DNA from: Planctomycetaceae bacterium
Lineage (GTDB): Bacteria; Planctomycetota; Planctomycetia; Pirellulales; Lacipirellulaceae
Reading direction: 5' to 3'
Assembly (NCBI GenBank): GCA_002702655.1
Contig: PABB01000073.1
Coordinates: forward strand, 62,001 to 126,000
DNA: 64,000 nucleotides
Within the stretch, counting starts at the first letter, position 1; each line of letters starts with the position of its first letter. The translations under genes were made by a program, and so were the position numbers. The notes under the pieces were generated by a model. It was not told where the DNA came from. It ran no database searches and was given only the letters and a program-made list of their open reading frames with translations. Positions 29,419 to 40,014 of this stretch are shown here, one piece after another.

Positions 29419-29685
29419 ATGGGTGAACCCGACAACGCAACCAAAAGTGCTGCCAAGGAGAGTCGAACGCCGAAACCGCTCGCCCCATGGCAATTGCCGT
29501 CGCTCTACTGGCTCTTTGTGCTGTTCACGGCCGGAACGTGCATTGATGTTGCGACTCGACTCATTGCGAGAACCGGGTTGGACAACCAAATGGAAACGCT
29601 GCAAACCGAAATCACGGAACTTGAAGCTCGCGTCAACCAGATCTGCGAAAAGCAGAAGTCGCGTGAAGTGACTCGTCCTGAGTGA
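29419..29685 (+). CDS. Small single-pass membrane protein with coiled-coil tail
   Basis: 88 aa from ATG 29419; TTG and GTG codons upstream fall inside a repeat. After a Ser/Thr/Pro-rich N-terminus comes one membrane helix (PSLYWLFVLFTAGTCIDVA, about 35-53), then a short heptad-rich coiled coil (QMETLQTEITELEARVNQIC, about 63-82). The layout, N-in with one TM and a coiled-coil tail, is seen in accessory factors that oligomerise at the membrane. No family is recognised. It may be co-transcribed with the next small gene. Confidence 0.55.
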   Translation: MGEPDNATKSAAKESRTPKPLAPWQLPSLYWLFVLFTAGTCIDVATRLIARTGLDNQMETLQTEITELEARVNQICEKQKSREVTRPE

Positions 29686-29762
29686 AGCCGTCACTCAGGA
29701 CCTCCGTGGTGATTCCTTCCGTCAAATGGCAACTCAGATCTCCGCGAGAACGATTCCGGCAC

Positions 29763-29924
29763 ATGAAGTTTCTTTCCTTTGCAATCGTCACGGGCTTCGT
29801 TCTCGGCGGGCTTGGCATCGTGCTGGGGGTGACGGGGCCCAACGGAGAGATGGTTCTGTGTGGGTGCGTCCTGTGGGGCGCCAGTACGATCGCCAAAGCA
29901 ATCGTTGAGAGCCGCAGTTCCTAA
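29763..29924 (+). CDS. Very small two-helix membrane protein
   Basis: 53 aa from ATG 29763. Two hydrophobic stretches (FLSFAIVTGFVLGGLGIVLG and MVLCGCVLWGASTIAKAIV) are joined by VTGPNGE. A GTG at 29682 would extend it by 27 residues and overlap the stop of the preceding gene, but those residues are basic and unlike a natural start. It may be a hairpin membrane peptide; no function is assigned. Confidence 0.45.
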   Translation: MKFLSFAIVTGFVLGGLGIVLGVTGPNGEMVLCGCVLWGASTIAKAIVESRSS

Positions 29925-29956
29925 CCAACAACTACGCGCCCCGGGAAAGGATTCCC

Positions 29957-31366
29957 ATGTCACGCCTGTTCGCCTGGCTGCTGAATGGCTGCTACGCGGC
30001 GGTCATTGCCGTCGCGTCGCCGGTGATTCTGTGGCGGGCCGTGCGGCACGGGAAGTACCGCGACGGTTGGGGGGCGAAGCTGCTGGGCCGCGTGCCCGTG
30101 CGCACCGGCGACGCGCCCTGCGTGTGGCTGCATGCGGTGAGCGTCGGCGAGGTGAATCTGCTGGCGACGACAATCACCGAGCTCGCGCGGCAACGGCCCG
30201 ATTGGCAGGTCGTCGTCTCCACGACGACGCGCACGGGGTGGGAGCTGGCCTGCAAAAAATACGCCCAGCACACGGTATTCTACTGCCCGCTGGATTTCTC
30301 GTGGGCCTGCGCCGCGGCGGTGCGACGCCTGCGGCCGTCGTTATTGGTGCTCGCCGAGTTGGAGCTGTGGCCGAACTTGATTGCCGCGGCGAAGCGCGGC
30401 GGAGCGCGGGTGGCGATCATCAACGGCCGGCTCAGCGACAACAGCTTTCGCGGGTACCGGCGGGTGCGGCCGTTGGTGGCGCGGGTGCTGGGGCAACTGG
30501 ATTTGATCGCGGCTCAAGACGAGGAAACGGCGGCGCGGTTTGAGCGGTTGGGCGCTAAGCCGCAAGCAGTGCGGGTGACCGGGTCGTTGAAGTTCGACGG
30601 GGCCGAGACCGATCGTGACAATCCGCGGACGGTGGAGCTGAAGCGACTGGCGGGCATCGGCGCCGAGGATCGCGTGCTATTGGTCGGCAGCACCCAGGCG
30701 CCGGAGGAGCTGTATGCGATCGACGTGCTGCGGAGCGTCAGCGGCGACGCGCGGGCGCCGCTGCGGCTGATTGTCGTGCCGCGGCATCCGGAGCGGTTCG
30801 AGGAGGTCGCCCAGTTGATCGCGTCAACGGGAATCCCCTGGGCACGGCGGTCGCAACTCACTGGGGTGGCTGGGGACGAAGCGCAGCGCAGCCCCCAGGA
30901 CGCAGCATCCTCGGCGAAAGGCACTGGGGGCTCCGCCTCCGGCTCCGTCCCCAGCCACCCCGCCTGGCAAATCCTGCTGGTCGACGTCATCGGCGAGCTG
31001 GGCGCCTGGTGGGGCGCGGCCGACGTGGGGTTCGTCGGCGGCAGCTTCGGCAGCCGCGGCGGGCAGAATATGCTCGAGCCGGCGGCCTACGGCGTGCCGA
31101 CTTGCTTCGGGCCCAACACCCGCAACTTCCGCGATATTGTTCGCCGCCTGTTGGCCGTCGACGGGGCGAAAGTCGTCGCCGATGCGGCCGAGTTGCAGCA
31201 GTTCGTCCGTCGGGCGCTGGACGACCGTGCGTGGTCCGCGGACCTGGGCGAGCGCGCTCGAGCGCTGGTGCTGAGCCAGCAGGGCGCCACGCAGCGGACG
31301 GTCGAGCGACTGGCGGGACTGCTGGCTGGAGAAACTGTGAACGACGCCGGCAATCAAGCCGCGTGA
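29957..31366 (+). CDS. waaA: 3-deoxy-D-manno-octulosonic acid (Kdo) transferase with in-frame repeat insertion
   Basis: GT30 glycosyltransferase that adds Kdo to lipid A at the inner membrane; 469 aa. N-terminal anchor NGCYAAVIAVASPVILW, then the acceptor half with HAVSVGEVNLLATTITEL, VVSTTTRTGWELACKKY and ELELWPNLIAAAKRGGARV with INGRLSDNSFRGYRRV, and the donor half with VGSTQAPEELYAIDVL, VVPRHPERFEEVA, GELGAWWGAADVGFVGGSF and GGQNMLEPAAYGVPTCFGPN. Residues 303-335 (GVAGDEAQRSPQDAAS...SGSVPSHP) do not belong to the family: they are exactly encoded by the 99-nt repeat A copy 2 and lie in the surface loop before LLVDVIGELG. The reading frame is kept, so the protein may still fold. It implies an LPS-type outer membrane. 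Confidence 0.92.
   Translation: MSRLFAWLLNGCYAAVIAVASPVILWRAVRHGKYRDGWGAKLLGRVPVRTGDAPCVWLHAVSVGEVNLLATTITELARQRPDWQVVVSTTTRTGWELACKKYAQHTVFYCPLDFSWACAAAVRRLRPSLLVLAELELWPNLIAAAKRGGARVAIINGRLSDNSFRGYRRVRPLVARVLGQLDLIAAQDEETAARFERLGAKPQAVRVTGSLKFDGAETDRDNPRTVELKRLAGIGAEDRVLLVGSTQAPEELYAIDVLRSVSGDARAPLRLIVVPRHPERFEEVAQLIASTGIPWARRSQLTGVAGDEAQRSPQDAASSAKGTGGSASGSVPSHPAWQILLVDVIGELGAWWGAADVGFVGGSFGSRGGQNMLEPAAYGVPTCFGPNTRNFRDIVRRLLAVDGAKVVADAAELQQFVRRALDDRAWSADLGERARALVLSQQGATQRTVERLAGLLAGETVNDAGNQAA
30863..30961. repeat. Palindromic element, family A copy 2, in frame inside waaA
   Basis: 99-nt element. Its 16-nt arms 30863-30878 and 30946-30961 are exact inverted complements, GGGGTGGCTGGGGACG and its complement. 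99 is divisible by three and the element starts on a codon boundary, adding residues 303-335 to the Kdo transferase. Its left part is read GVAGDEAQRSPQ, the same frame and near-identical peptide as copy 1 at the end of the nhaC-like gene. Confidence 0.92.
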
Positions 31367-31368
31367 CC

Positions 31369-31437
31369 GGGAGGGCGAGGCTCCTGCCGAGCCTGAAGCG
31401 CACTCAGTCGCCGGCTCGGCAGTGGCCTCGCCCTCCC
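31369..31437. repeat. Inverted repeat, family G copy 2
   Basis: 69 nt with arms 31369-31393 and 31413-31437, one or two mismatches. Same length and same 19-nt centre size as copy 1 (16839-16907). It lies directly after the waaA stop and may act as the transcript's 3' hairpin. Confidence 0.85.
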
Positions 31438-31460
31438 GTCCATTTCTCACTCGCTGCCGC

Positions 31461-32315
31461 TCAGCTCTTCGCCGCGGCGTCTTCGGTCACATGCTCGTGA
31501 TCGCGAATGTGATCGGGGCAATAGCAGACCTGGCCCGAACACTGCGAGCAGTAGCGGAACAGCGTCCGCGGCGAGTCGTCGCTGTTGAGCCCGCAGACGC
31601 GGCACTCGTGTCGGGCCTTCTTCGTCGCTTTGGCCGCCTTGGCCTGAAATGCATGCTTGCGTTGTTTGTGTTTCCACTGACGCACGTGCCCCGGGCCGAA
31701 GAACAGCAGGTAATTGGCCAACGACGCGATGACCAGCATGGCAATCATCCAGCCGCCGCGGAAAATCAGGTAGAACGCTCCGGCCCAGGTGATCATTGCC
31801 AGCCAGCGAATGCGAATCGGCAGGACGAAGAACAGGTTGAGAATAAAATCGGGATACAGCCGCGCGAATGCCAGAAACAGACTGCCGTACAGAAAGTAGT
31901 TGGGCGCCGTGATCGACGCGAAGCGCATTTGGCCGCCCAGCCCCAGCGCCGCCGGGACCGCGGCCGAGGCGACAAACGCCGCAACCACGCTGGCGATCCA
32001 CCCTGTGAGCAGAAATACGTTGTAACGGAACGTGCCCAGGTATGCCTCGACCGCCGTGCCGAACAGGTGGAACAGGATGAAATAGAAGATCACCAAGATG
32101 CCGCGCTGCTCCGGCGGACTGAAGAGAAACGTCAGCACCCGCCACCACTCGCCGTCCATCACCTTCGCCGGATCGAGCGCAAGACGCGAGATGTCGGGCC
32201 CATCGCTCAAGCGAGACATGACCCACGCGCAGGCCTGCCCGATCACGAGCACCAGCGTGAGATTGGGAATCGCGTAGCGGCCCAACCGGGCTTCCAAACG
32301 CTTCAGAAACGACAT
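31461..32315 (-). CDS. Rhomboid-like membrane protein with C-terminal zinc ribbon
   Basis: 284 aa. The first ~215 residues have about six membrane helices. The N-terminal motif LDPAKVMDGEWWRVLTFLFS then HLFGTAVEAYLGTFRYNVFL is typical of rhomboid/derlin folds, but the catalytic GxSG and its His are missing: the relevant helix reads SITAPNYFLYGSLFLAF. So it is probably an inactive rhomboid-like protein rather than a protease. The tail has two zinc knuckles (ECRVCGLNSDDSPRTLFRYC then SQCSGQVCYCPDHIRDHEH, eight Cys/His in all) on a basic linker. It lies convergent with waaA and divergent from the ABC exporter genes. Confidence 0.75.
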   Translation of the reverse strand: MSFLKRLEARLGRYAIPNLTLVLVIGQACAWVMSRLSDGPDISRLALDPAKVMDGEWWRVLTFLFSPPEQRGILVIFYFILFHLFGTAVEAYLGTFRYNVFLLTGWIASVVAAFVASAAVPAALGLGGQMRFASITAPNYFLYGSLFLAFARLYPDFILNLFFVLPIRIRWLAMITWAGAFYLIFRGGWMIAMLVIASLANYLLFFGPGHVRQWKHKQRKHAFQAKAAKATKKARHECRVCGLNSDDSPRTLFRYCSQCSGQVCYCPDHIRDHEHVTEDAAAKS

Positions 32316-32503
32316 CAGTGGGGCAACTTTCCGCCTCGAAAGTGGGCCGCTACGGGCAGCCGACGGTCAGCCATCGCGGCAAGCTCGACGGTGAACGGCC
32401 GCCGGGTCGGCACGGTCAATATGGCAACTGCAGCAGTCGCTCAATTATTGAGGCTTGCCGCCGCGTTGACTACCGCAACTGGCGTGGGGCCCCGGTTCTT
32501 AGA

Positions 32504-32523
32504 CCCCGCCGCAAGCGGCGGGG
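32504..32523. repeat. Short palindrome in the ABC-exporter upstream region
   Basis: CCCCGCCGC-aa-GCGGCGGGG, followed by TAAATT; core of a wider repeat unit seen as GGGGC...GCCCC elsewhere in the window. Confidence 0.6.
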
Positions 32524-32602
32524 CTAAATTCGACGCTCCGCGCACATTGCAGAAGCGACTTTGCGAATTGCCGCCGCGCTGTCCTTTCCTCCGCGGGGCC
32601 CG

Positions 32603-32608
32603 TATAAT
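32603..32608 (+). promoter_or_regulatory. TATAAT box just before the ABC-exporter operon
   Basis: Perfect TATAAT, 11 nt before the ATG at 32620. Used as a -10 it would give a leaderless or near-leaderless mRNA. The -35 position (TGTCCT at 32580-32585, 17-nt spacing) is poor, so this is a candidate only. Confidence 0.35.
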
Positions 32609-32619
32609 CGCCGCCGACC

Positions 32620-33651
32620 ATGAGCGCCATTCAGATCCGCAACCTGCAGAAGTCGTACCGCGTCTACCAGAAGAAGGAGGGCCTGGCGGCTTCGTTGGCC
32701 GGGCTGTTCCGCCGCGAGTACCGCACGGTCGAAGCGGTCAAAGGGATCGATCTGGACGTCGAGGGGGGCGAGTTTGTGGCCTTTCTGGGGCCCAACGGCG
32801 CCGGCAAGACGACCACGCTCAAGCTGCTCTCGGGCGTGATCAGCCCCACCGGCGGCGAGGCGACCGTGCTGGGCCACGTGCCCTGGCGCCGCGAGAACGA
32901 CTACCGCCGCCGCTTCGCCCTGGTTATGGGTCAGAAGAATCAACTGTGGTGGGACCTGCCGGCGCAGGAATCGTTCAAGCTGCACCAGAAGATCTACCGC
33001 ATCGACCCGGCCGACTTTGCCCGCACGCGCGACGAACTGTGCGAGTTGCTCGACATCACCCGCTTGCTGCAGCAACCGGTCCGCGAGCTGTCGCTGGGCG
33101 AGCGGATGAAGATGGAGCTGACGGCCGCGCTGTTGCACTCGCCCGACGTGCTGTTTCTGGACGAGCCCACCATCGGGCTCGACGTGGTCGCGCAGCACAA
33201 CATCCAGAAGTTCCTGAAGCATTATCAGGAAATCCGCGGCATCACGATCCTGCTGACCAGCCACTACATGAAAGACGTGGCGGCGCTCTGCAAGCGCGTG
33301 GTCGTGATTGCTCGCGGCGAGATTATCTACGACGGGTCGCTGTCGGGGATCGTCGACGCGTTCAGCGGCCACAAGGTGCTCTCTGTGCAGTTCGCCGGCG
33401 AGCGGATGCCGGGCGACCTGGCCCGCTACGGCGAGGTGCTGGAAGAGGTGGCCCCCAAAGCGAAACTGCGCGTCGATCGCACAGCGATCGCCAAGGTGTT
33501 GTCGTCCGTGCTCGCCGAACACGCGGTCGAGGACGTCAGCGTGGAAGACCCGCCGTTGGAAGAAGTGATTGCCGAGATGTTTGCACGCAATCAAGCGACC
33601 GAAGTCGCCGACGCGGCGGCCAAGCCTGTCGCGGCGCCGCCAGCGACGTAG
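32620..33651 (+). CDS. ABC-2 exporter ATP-binding protein
   Basis: 343-aa cytoplasmic ATPase of an export-type ABC transporter. Walker [15 protein letters not shown] (residues 57-70), Q-loop region [20 protein letters not shown], signature [20 protein letters not shown], Walker [13 protein letters not shown] and the switch His in [13 protein letters not shown]-terminal ~100-residue region ([19 protein letters not shown]...) is the NatA/DrrA-type regulatory domain. It is followed on the same strand by two ABC-2 family membrane subunits, and together they form one exporter; the substrate is not identifiable. Confidence 0.95.
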   Translation: MSAIQIRNLQKSYRVYQKKEGLAASLAGLFRREYRTVEAVKGIDLDVEGGEFVAFLGPNGAGKTTTLKLLSGVISPTGGEATVLGHVPWRRENDYRRRFALVMGQKNQLWWDLPAQESFKLHQKIYRIDPADFARTRDELCELLDITRLLQQPVRELSLGERMKMELTAALLHSPDVLFLDEPTIGLDVVAQHNIQKFLKHYQEIRGITILLTSHYMKDVAALCKRVVVIARGEIIYDGSLSGIVDAFSGHKVLSVQFAGERMPGDLARYGEVLEEVAPKAKLRVDRTAIAKVLSSVLAEHAVEDVSVEDPPLEEVIAEMFARNQATEVADAAAKPVAAPPAT

Positions 33652-33708
33652 CCACGTCGCGGCTATCGCCGTACTGAACTCTCACCTCCGACTTCTGACC
33701 TCTCTCCG

Positions 33709-34524
33709 ATGCTTGCCCGCGTACAAACCTGGTGGATCATCTTCCGCATTTGCGTGGAAGAGCGATTGGTGTACCGCGGCGACTTTGCGCTGGGGACGCT
33801 GATGCGGTTTCTGCCGCTGGTGACGCAGATTTTCCTGTGGACGGCCGTGTTCGCCGGGGCCGGCAAGGGGTCGATCGTCGGCTACGGCCGCAACGACATC
33901 ATCGCGTATTACCTGCTGACCACGATCACCCGCGCGTTCGCCAGCATGCCGGGGTTGGCCTCGGGCATCGGCCGGCAGGTCCGCGAGGGCGAAATCAAGA
34001 AGTTCATGATCCAGCCGATCGATGCGGTCGGCTTTCTGCTGCTGGCGCGGATTGCCCACAAGCTGGTCTATTACGCGGTCGCGCTGGGGCCGTTTTTTCT
34101 CGTGTTTTGGATTTGCCGCGACTACTTCCCCGGCTGGCCGGAGCCGCCGGTGCTGGCCGCCTACTTCGCGTCGCTGGTCATGTCGTTCCTGCTGGGCTTC
34201 TTCCTGGAAGCCACGATCGGCATGATCTCGTTCTGGTTCCTGGAAGTCTCTTCGCTGCTGTTCGTGTACATGCTGTTTAACTTCTTCTGCAGCGGGCACA
34301 TGTTCCCGCTGGAGATCCTGCCGCAGCCGTGGCAGGGGATCGTGGAGTTTTTGCCGTTGAAGTACCTGGCCTACTACCCCGCGGCGATCTTCCTGGGCAA
34401 GGTGCCGCCGGAAGACTTGGTGCAGGGTTTGCTCGTGCAAGCCGGCTGGGTCCTGTTCTTCGTGATCGCCTGCCGAGCCATGCTCAACGCCGGCTACAAC
34501 CGCTACAGCGGGTATGGAGGGTGA
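33709..34524 (+). CDS. ABC-2 type exporter permease subunit 1
   Basis: 271 aa, six hydrophobic helices (FALGTLMRFLPLVTQIFLW, YYLLTTITRAFASMP, LLLARIAHKLVYYAVALGPF, VLAAYFASLVMSFLLGFFL, SLLFVYMLFNFFCSGHM and a last one with WVLFFVIACRAM). The order and the FLPLKYLAYYPAAIFLGKVP element before the last helix fit the ABC2_membrane_6 (DUF990) family, which always comes as two consecutive permeases after an ATPase gene. It starts 57 nt after the ATPase stop. Confidence 0.92.
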   Translation: MLARVQTWWIIFRICVEERLVYRGDFALGTLMRFLPLVTQIFLWTAVFAGAGKGSIVGYGRNDIIAYYLLTTITRAFASMPGLASGIGRQVREGEIKKFMIQPIDAVGFLLLARIAHKLVYYAVALGPFFLVFWICRDYFPGWPEPPVLAAYFASLVMSFLLGFFLEATIGMISFWFLEVSSLLFVYMLFNFFCSGHMFPLEILPQPWQGIVEFLPLKYLAYYPAAIFLGKVPPEDLVQGLLVQAGWVLFFVIACRAMLNAGYNRYSGYGG

Positions 34525-34616
34525 CGTAAAGCGATGAATTGCGAGCGATGATCGATGAACAAGAAGAACCTCCAGACTCGGCACAAGTGCCAAGCCTCCG
34601 CTTATTCGTCGCTCCC

Positions 34617-34652
34617 ATGAACTCATAGTTCATCATTCATAGCTCATCATTC
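34617..34652. repeat. AT-rich tandem-like TCATAGTTCATCAT repeat
   Basis: CTCATAGTTCATCATTCATA then GCTCATCATTC in the spacer before the second permease. The low GC compared with its surroundings and the direct repetition of (C/A)TCATAG-TCATCATTC are plain. No function seen. Confidence 0.6.
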
Positions 34653-34655
34653 CCC

Positions 34656-35474
34656 ATGTCTTACCTCGGCGTTTTTCTGACCTTCGCCCGTAACAGTCTC
34701 ATTCGGGACATGACGTTTCGGGCAAACTTTCTCATTGAGTTCATCTCGTCCACGGCCTGGATGCTGATGAACCTGGGATTCTACGCGCTGGTCTATCGGT
34801 ACACGGGCAACATCGCCGGGTGGAGCAAGTACGAGTTCTTCGTATTCATCTCCACGACCATGTTCGTCAACAGCCTGGTGCAGGCGTTCTTTATGCCCAA
34901 CGCGCAGGAACTGAGCGAGATGGTCCGCACGGGGGGGCTTGATTTCGCGCTGCTCAAGCCGATCGACACGCAATTCTTGGTATCGTTGCACCGCGTGAAC
35001 TGGTCGTCGCTGGGCAACTTTGTGATCGCTTGCCTGCTGTTGGGGTACGCGCTGCCGCGGATCGAGGGGTACCAGCTGTCGCCGCTGGCGGTGGTGCTGT
35101 ACCCGCTGTTCGTGGTTGCGGGGGTGCTGATTTTGTACAGCGTGATGATCGCCCTGGCGGCGACCAGCATCTGGCTGGGGCGCAATCAGTCGCTGTATGA
35201 TTTTTGGTTTTACATCACCAATTTCTCGCGCTACCCGATGGAGATTTACGACGGCGCCTACGGCCTGCCGTTGCGGTGGGCGTTTACGTTTATCGTGCCG
35301 ATCCTGGTCGTGATCAACGTGCCCGCGGGGATCATGGCCAAGCCGATTCTGGCGGACAATCCGTACGGCCCGTGGCTGGCGGTGTTCGCGGTGGCGGCAA
35401 CCGTCGGGTCGCTGGCGTTCAGCCGGTGGGTGTTCCAGCGGGCGCTGGCGAGTTACCGTAGTGCGAGTAGTTAG
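34656..35474 (+). CDS. ABC-2 type exporter permease subunit 2
   Basis: 272 aa, second membrane subunit of the same exporter (DUF990-like). It has helices FLIEFISSTAWMLMNLGFYA, FFVFISTTMFVNSLVQAFFM, LGNFVIACLLLGYALP, VVLYPLFVVAGVLILYSVM, WAFTFIVPILVVINVPAGIM and a last one. DFALLKPIDTQFLVS and the FYITNFSRYPMEIYDGAYG loop match the family. It is separated from subunit 1 by 131 nt with a repeat in it, longer than usual for an operon but on the same strand. Confidence 0.92.
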   Translation: MSYLGVFLTFARNSLIRDMTFRANFLIEFISSTAWMLMNLGFYALVYRYTGNIAGWSKYEFFVFISTTMFVNSLVQAFFMPNAQELSEMVRTGGLDFALLKPIDTQFLVSLHRVNWSSLGNFVIACLLLGYALPRIEGYQLSPLAVVLYPLFVVAGVLILYSVMIALAATSIWLGRNQSLYDFWFYITNFSRYPMEIYDGAYGLPLRWAFTFIVPILVVINVPAGIMAKPILADNPYGPWLAVFAVAATVGSLAFSRWVFQRALASYRSASS

Positions 35475-35489
35475 CTCGTGGTTCGTTTT

Positions 35490-35640
35490 TCACCACAGAG
35501 GACACAGAGAGCACGGAGACTATACGAGAAATCCTGTTATTCCGGCAACCACGACCAATTGCAGGGCAAACGCTCCATTGACCGTTTGCCCTTCATCACC
35601 TTGTGATTGCTCCGTGCTCTCTGTGACCTCCGTGGTGAGG
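35490..35640. repeat. Inverted pair of family B repeats
   Basis: Units 35490-35519 (TTCACCACAGAGGACACAGA then GAGCACGGAGA) and 35610-35640 in inverted orientation, about 90 nt apart. It occupies most of the gap before the prolyl oligopeptidase gene, so the promoter of that gene probably lies within or across it. Confidence 0.88.
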
Positions 35641-35681
35641 ATTCATCGCCTGAACGTTGAAGTTGTCGAAGGAGCCGTCGC

Positions 35682-37811
<2,130 letters not shown>

Positions 37812-37913
37812 GGACTATCAGCTGTCGGCCGTCGGCTGTCGGCTTGAAATGGGCCCCTAGCTGGCGGCCCACGGCCGCCGGGACGGTGCAAGTGTCCCAG
37901 CCGCGCTGCTCTC

Positions 37914-37935
37914 CCGGCGGCAAGTGTGCCGCCGG
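37914..37935. repeat. Short palindrome after the prolyl oligopeptidase gene
   Basis: CCGGCGGCA-agtg-TGCCGCCGG, then CTAAGCC. Part of a repeat-dense spacer that also carries AGCTGTCGGCCGTCGGCTGT-like sequence, which recurs at about 39931-39962. Confidence 0.65.
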
Positions 37936-38034
37936 CTAAGCCGCCAAGCGTTGGCGGGGCCGCTGTTTTCGTGTCCCTCCATTTCAATCTGAATTGCTGA
38001 CCGCTGACAGCTCCTAGAAATCCGAGTCTCACGC

Positions 38035-39192
38035 ATGACCGATGCGACCACCTCCTCCCTCGCCGACACGCGCCGCCGCTTTCGCGAGCAGATGGCGATT
38101 CACCCGAAGTGGGCGTACTTCGATCACGCGGCCGTGTCGCCCATGCCGCGCCCCACCCGGGCGGCGATCGAGGCGTGGATGGACGAAGCGGGCGGCGACG
38201 GCGGACCGGCGTGGATGAACTGGGCCCGCGGGGTCGAGCAAACCCGCCGCTCGTGTGCGCAGCTGCTGGGCGCCACGCCCGAAGAGATCGCCTTCACCCC
38301 GCACACGACCGCCGGCATCAGCCTGGTGGCGCAGGGACTCTCCTGGCAGTCGGGCGACAACGTCGTGACGCTGGAGGACGAGTTCCCGGCCAACGTTTAT
38401 CCCTGGCTCAGCCTGGGCGACCTGGGCGTCGAAACGCGATTTGTTCCGACCGATCACGGTCGCGTGGATCTCGACGACGTGCGCGCTCGCTGCGACGAGC
38501 GGACCCGCGTGGTCAGCGTCAGTTGGGTGGCGTTTCTGTCGGGGCATCGGCGCGATCTGGTCGCGCTCGGGGACCTGGCCCGTGAGATCGGCGCGTGGTT
38601 CGTCGTCGACGCGATCCAGGGCGTGGGCGCGTTGCCCTTCGACGTGGCCGCCACGCCGGCGGATGTCGTGGCGGTGAATGGGCAGAAGTGGCAGATGGGC
38701 CCCGAGGGCGGCGCTTACGCCTACGTCCGCCGCGAACGACTCGACGACCTGCGCGTCGCCGGATTGGGATGGAACAGCATGGACGACCCGTTCAACTTCG
38801 ACCGCCTCGAGATCCGCCTGCGCGATACGGCGGCGCGGTTCGAGGCGGGCACGCGCAACATGAGCGGGCTGATTGGCCTGGGCGCCAGTCAGGCGATGCT
38901 GCTTGAGCTGGGCATCGAAAACATCGCCGCGGCGATCCTCGACACGACCGACGAGGCGTGCCGCCGGCTCGGCGAGCTGGGCGCCGAGGTGCTCTCGCGG
39001 CGCGCGGGCGACGAGCGCTCCGGGATCGTGCAGTTTCAACTCCCCGGCGCTGACAGCGACGCCGTGCGGTCGCACTGCATGAAGCACGGCGTCGCGCTGG
39101 CCTGCCGCTCGGGCACGCTGCGGATCAGCCCGCACGGCTACACCAACTCCGAGGATCTCGATCGGTTGATGGACGCCTTGGGCAGCTTTTGA
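38035..39192 (+). CDS. Class V aminotransferase / cysteine desulfurase-like PLP enzyme
   Basis: 385 aa, aminotransferase class V fold. YFDHAAVSPMPRPTRAAIEA opens the fold; FTPHTTAGISLVAQGL and DEFPANVYPW contact PLP and substrate; VSWVAFLSGHRRDL, VVDAIQGVGALPFDV (Asp and Gln of the PLP site) and the Schiff-base Lys K218 in NGQKWQMGPEGGA (usual form GxHKW) follow. The active-site Cys loop of IscS/SufS is not evident, so true desulfurase activity is not supported. Many relatives act as selenocysteine lyases, kynureninase-like or isopenicillin-epimerase-like enzymes. The genomic neighbours give no hint of substrate. Confidence 0.9.
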   Translation: MTDATTSSLADTRRRFREQMAIHPKWAYFDHAAVSPMPRPTRAAIEAWMDEAGGDGGPAWMNWARGVEQTRRSCAQLLGATPEEIAFTPHTTAGISLVAQGLSWQSGDNVVTLEDEFPANVYPWLSLGDLGVETRFVPTDHGRVDLDDVRARCDERTRVVSVSWVAFLSGHRRDLVALGDLAREIGAWFVVDAIQGVGALPFDVAATPADVVAVNGQKWQMGPEGGAYAYVRRERLDDLRVAGLGWNSMDDPFNFDRLEIRLRDTAARFEAGTRNMSGLIGLGASQAMLLELGIENIAAAILDTTDEACRRLGELGAEVLSRRAGDERSGIVQFQLPGADSDAVRSHCMKHGVALACRSGTLRISPHGYTNSEDLDRLMDALGSF

Positions 39193-39249
39193 CGCCCGGC
39201 GGGTACCATCTCTCAGTCACAAACGGTAGCCTAGCGGGCGACGACCCCG

Positions 39250-39369
39250 CGTGCCACGGCTCTGCGAGCCGTGCTGGCGGCGAAGTCCGTGCGTGCCACT
39301 GCTGGCTTGCCCAGCAGTGGGCGCCTGAGACCCGCTTCACACTACTGGACGAGCCAGCAGTGGCACGCA
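39250..39369. repeat. Composite of family C and family D palindromes
   Basis: GTGCCACGGCTCTGCGAGCC then GTGC (39250-39274) is followed by CGTGCCACTGCTGGCTTGCC then CAGCAGTGG (39292-39320) and the inverted GAGCCAGCAGTGGCACG (to 39369). These two families recur at 48484-48536, 55533-55608, 59194-59270 (C) and 61225-61301 (D). The element fills the leader of coaD. Confidence 0.85.
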
Positions 39370-39434
39370 AGTATTGGCTCCGCAGCTTTTTTGCACGCCG
39401 AGCGTCTGCGACCGCACTTTTCAGGATGACCGCC

Positions 39435-39926
39435 ATGACTCGTCGCGCCGTCTACACCGGTTCGTTCGATCCGATCACGCTGGGACACCTGAACGTCATC
39501 GAGCGAGGCGCCGGGCTCGTTGACGAGTTGGTCGTGGGCGTCGGCATCAACATCGAGAAGCAATCGCTGTTCACGGCCGAGGAGCGCGTCGACCTGATCC
39601 GCGGAGCGACCAGTCATATTCCCAACGTGCGGGTGGAAACTTTCACGGGCCTCGCCGTGCAGTTTGTCCGCGACACGCACGCTCGGGTGATCGTTCGCGG
39701 CGTGCGATCGCTGACTGACATCGAAGCCGAATTCACAATGACCCTGGCCAATCGCAAGCTCGACCCGGGGATCGAGACGGTCTTTCTGATGGCCGACGAA
39801 GAGTACTCGCACGTCTCCAGCTCGCTGATCAAGCAGATCGCCCCGCTGGCGACCGACGAGGCGCTGGTGAAGTTCATCCCGGCGTCGATTCTGCCGAAGC
39901 TGCGCGAGCGACTGGCGACGAAGTGA
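39435..39926 (+). CDS. coaD: Phosphopantetheine adenylyltransferase
   Basis: Penultimate step of coenzyme A synthesis (4'-phosphopantetheine + ATP to dephospho-CoA). 163 aa, standard size. The nucleotidyltransferase motif TGSFDPITLGHLNVIERG (HxGH-type), the RGVRSLTDIEAEF substrate loop and the terminal ISSTxVR-like HVSSSLIKQIA are present. ATG 39435 is preferred over the in-frame ATG 39426, because AGGA lies eight nucleotides before the former. The leader is occupied by palindromic repeats. Confidence 0.96.
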   Translation: MTRRAVYTGSFDPITLGHLNVIERGAGLVDELVVGVGINIEKQSLFTAEERVDLIRGATSHIPNVRVETFTGLAVQFVRDTHARVIVRGVRSLTDIEAEFTMTLANRKLDPGIETVFLMADEEYSHVSSSLIKQIAPLATDEALVKFIPASILPKLRERLATK

Positions 39927-40014
39927 GTTGGCTGCTGGCCGTCGGCTGTCAGCTCTCGGCCAGAAACTCGTTGGCGCGCTATAGAACCCAGCCAAGCTGC
40001 GTTGGGCGCGGAAC

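Noticed and set aside
38035-39192. Cysteine desulfurase (iscS/sufS)
   Set aside because: The fold and Lys are right but the catalytic Cys loop is not apparent and there are no iron-sulfur genes nearby.
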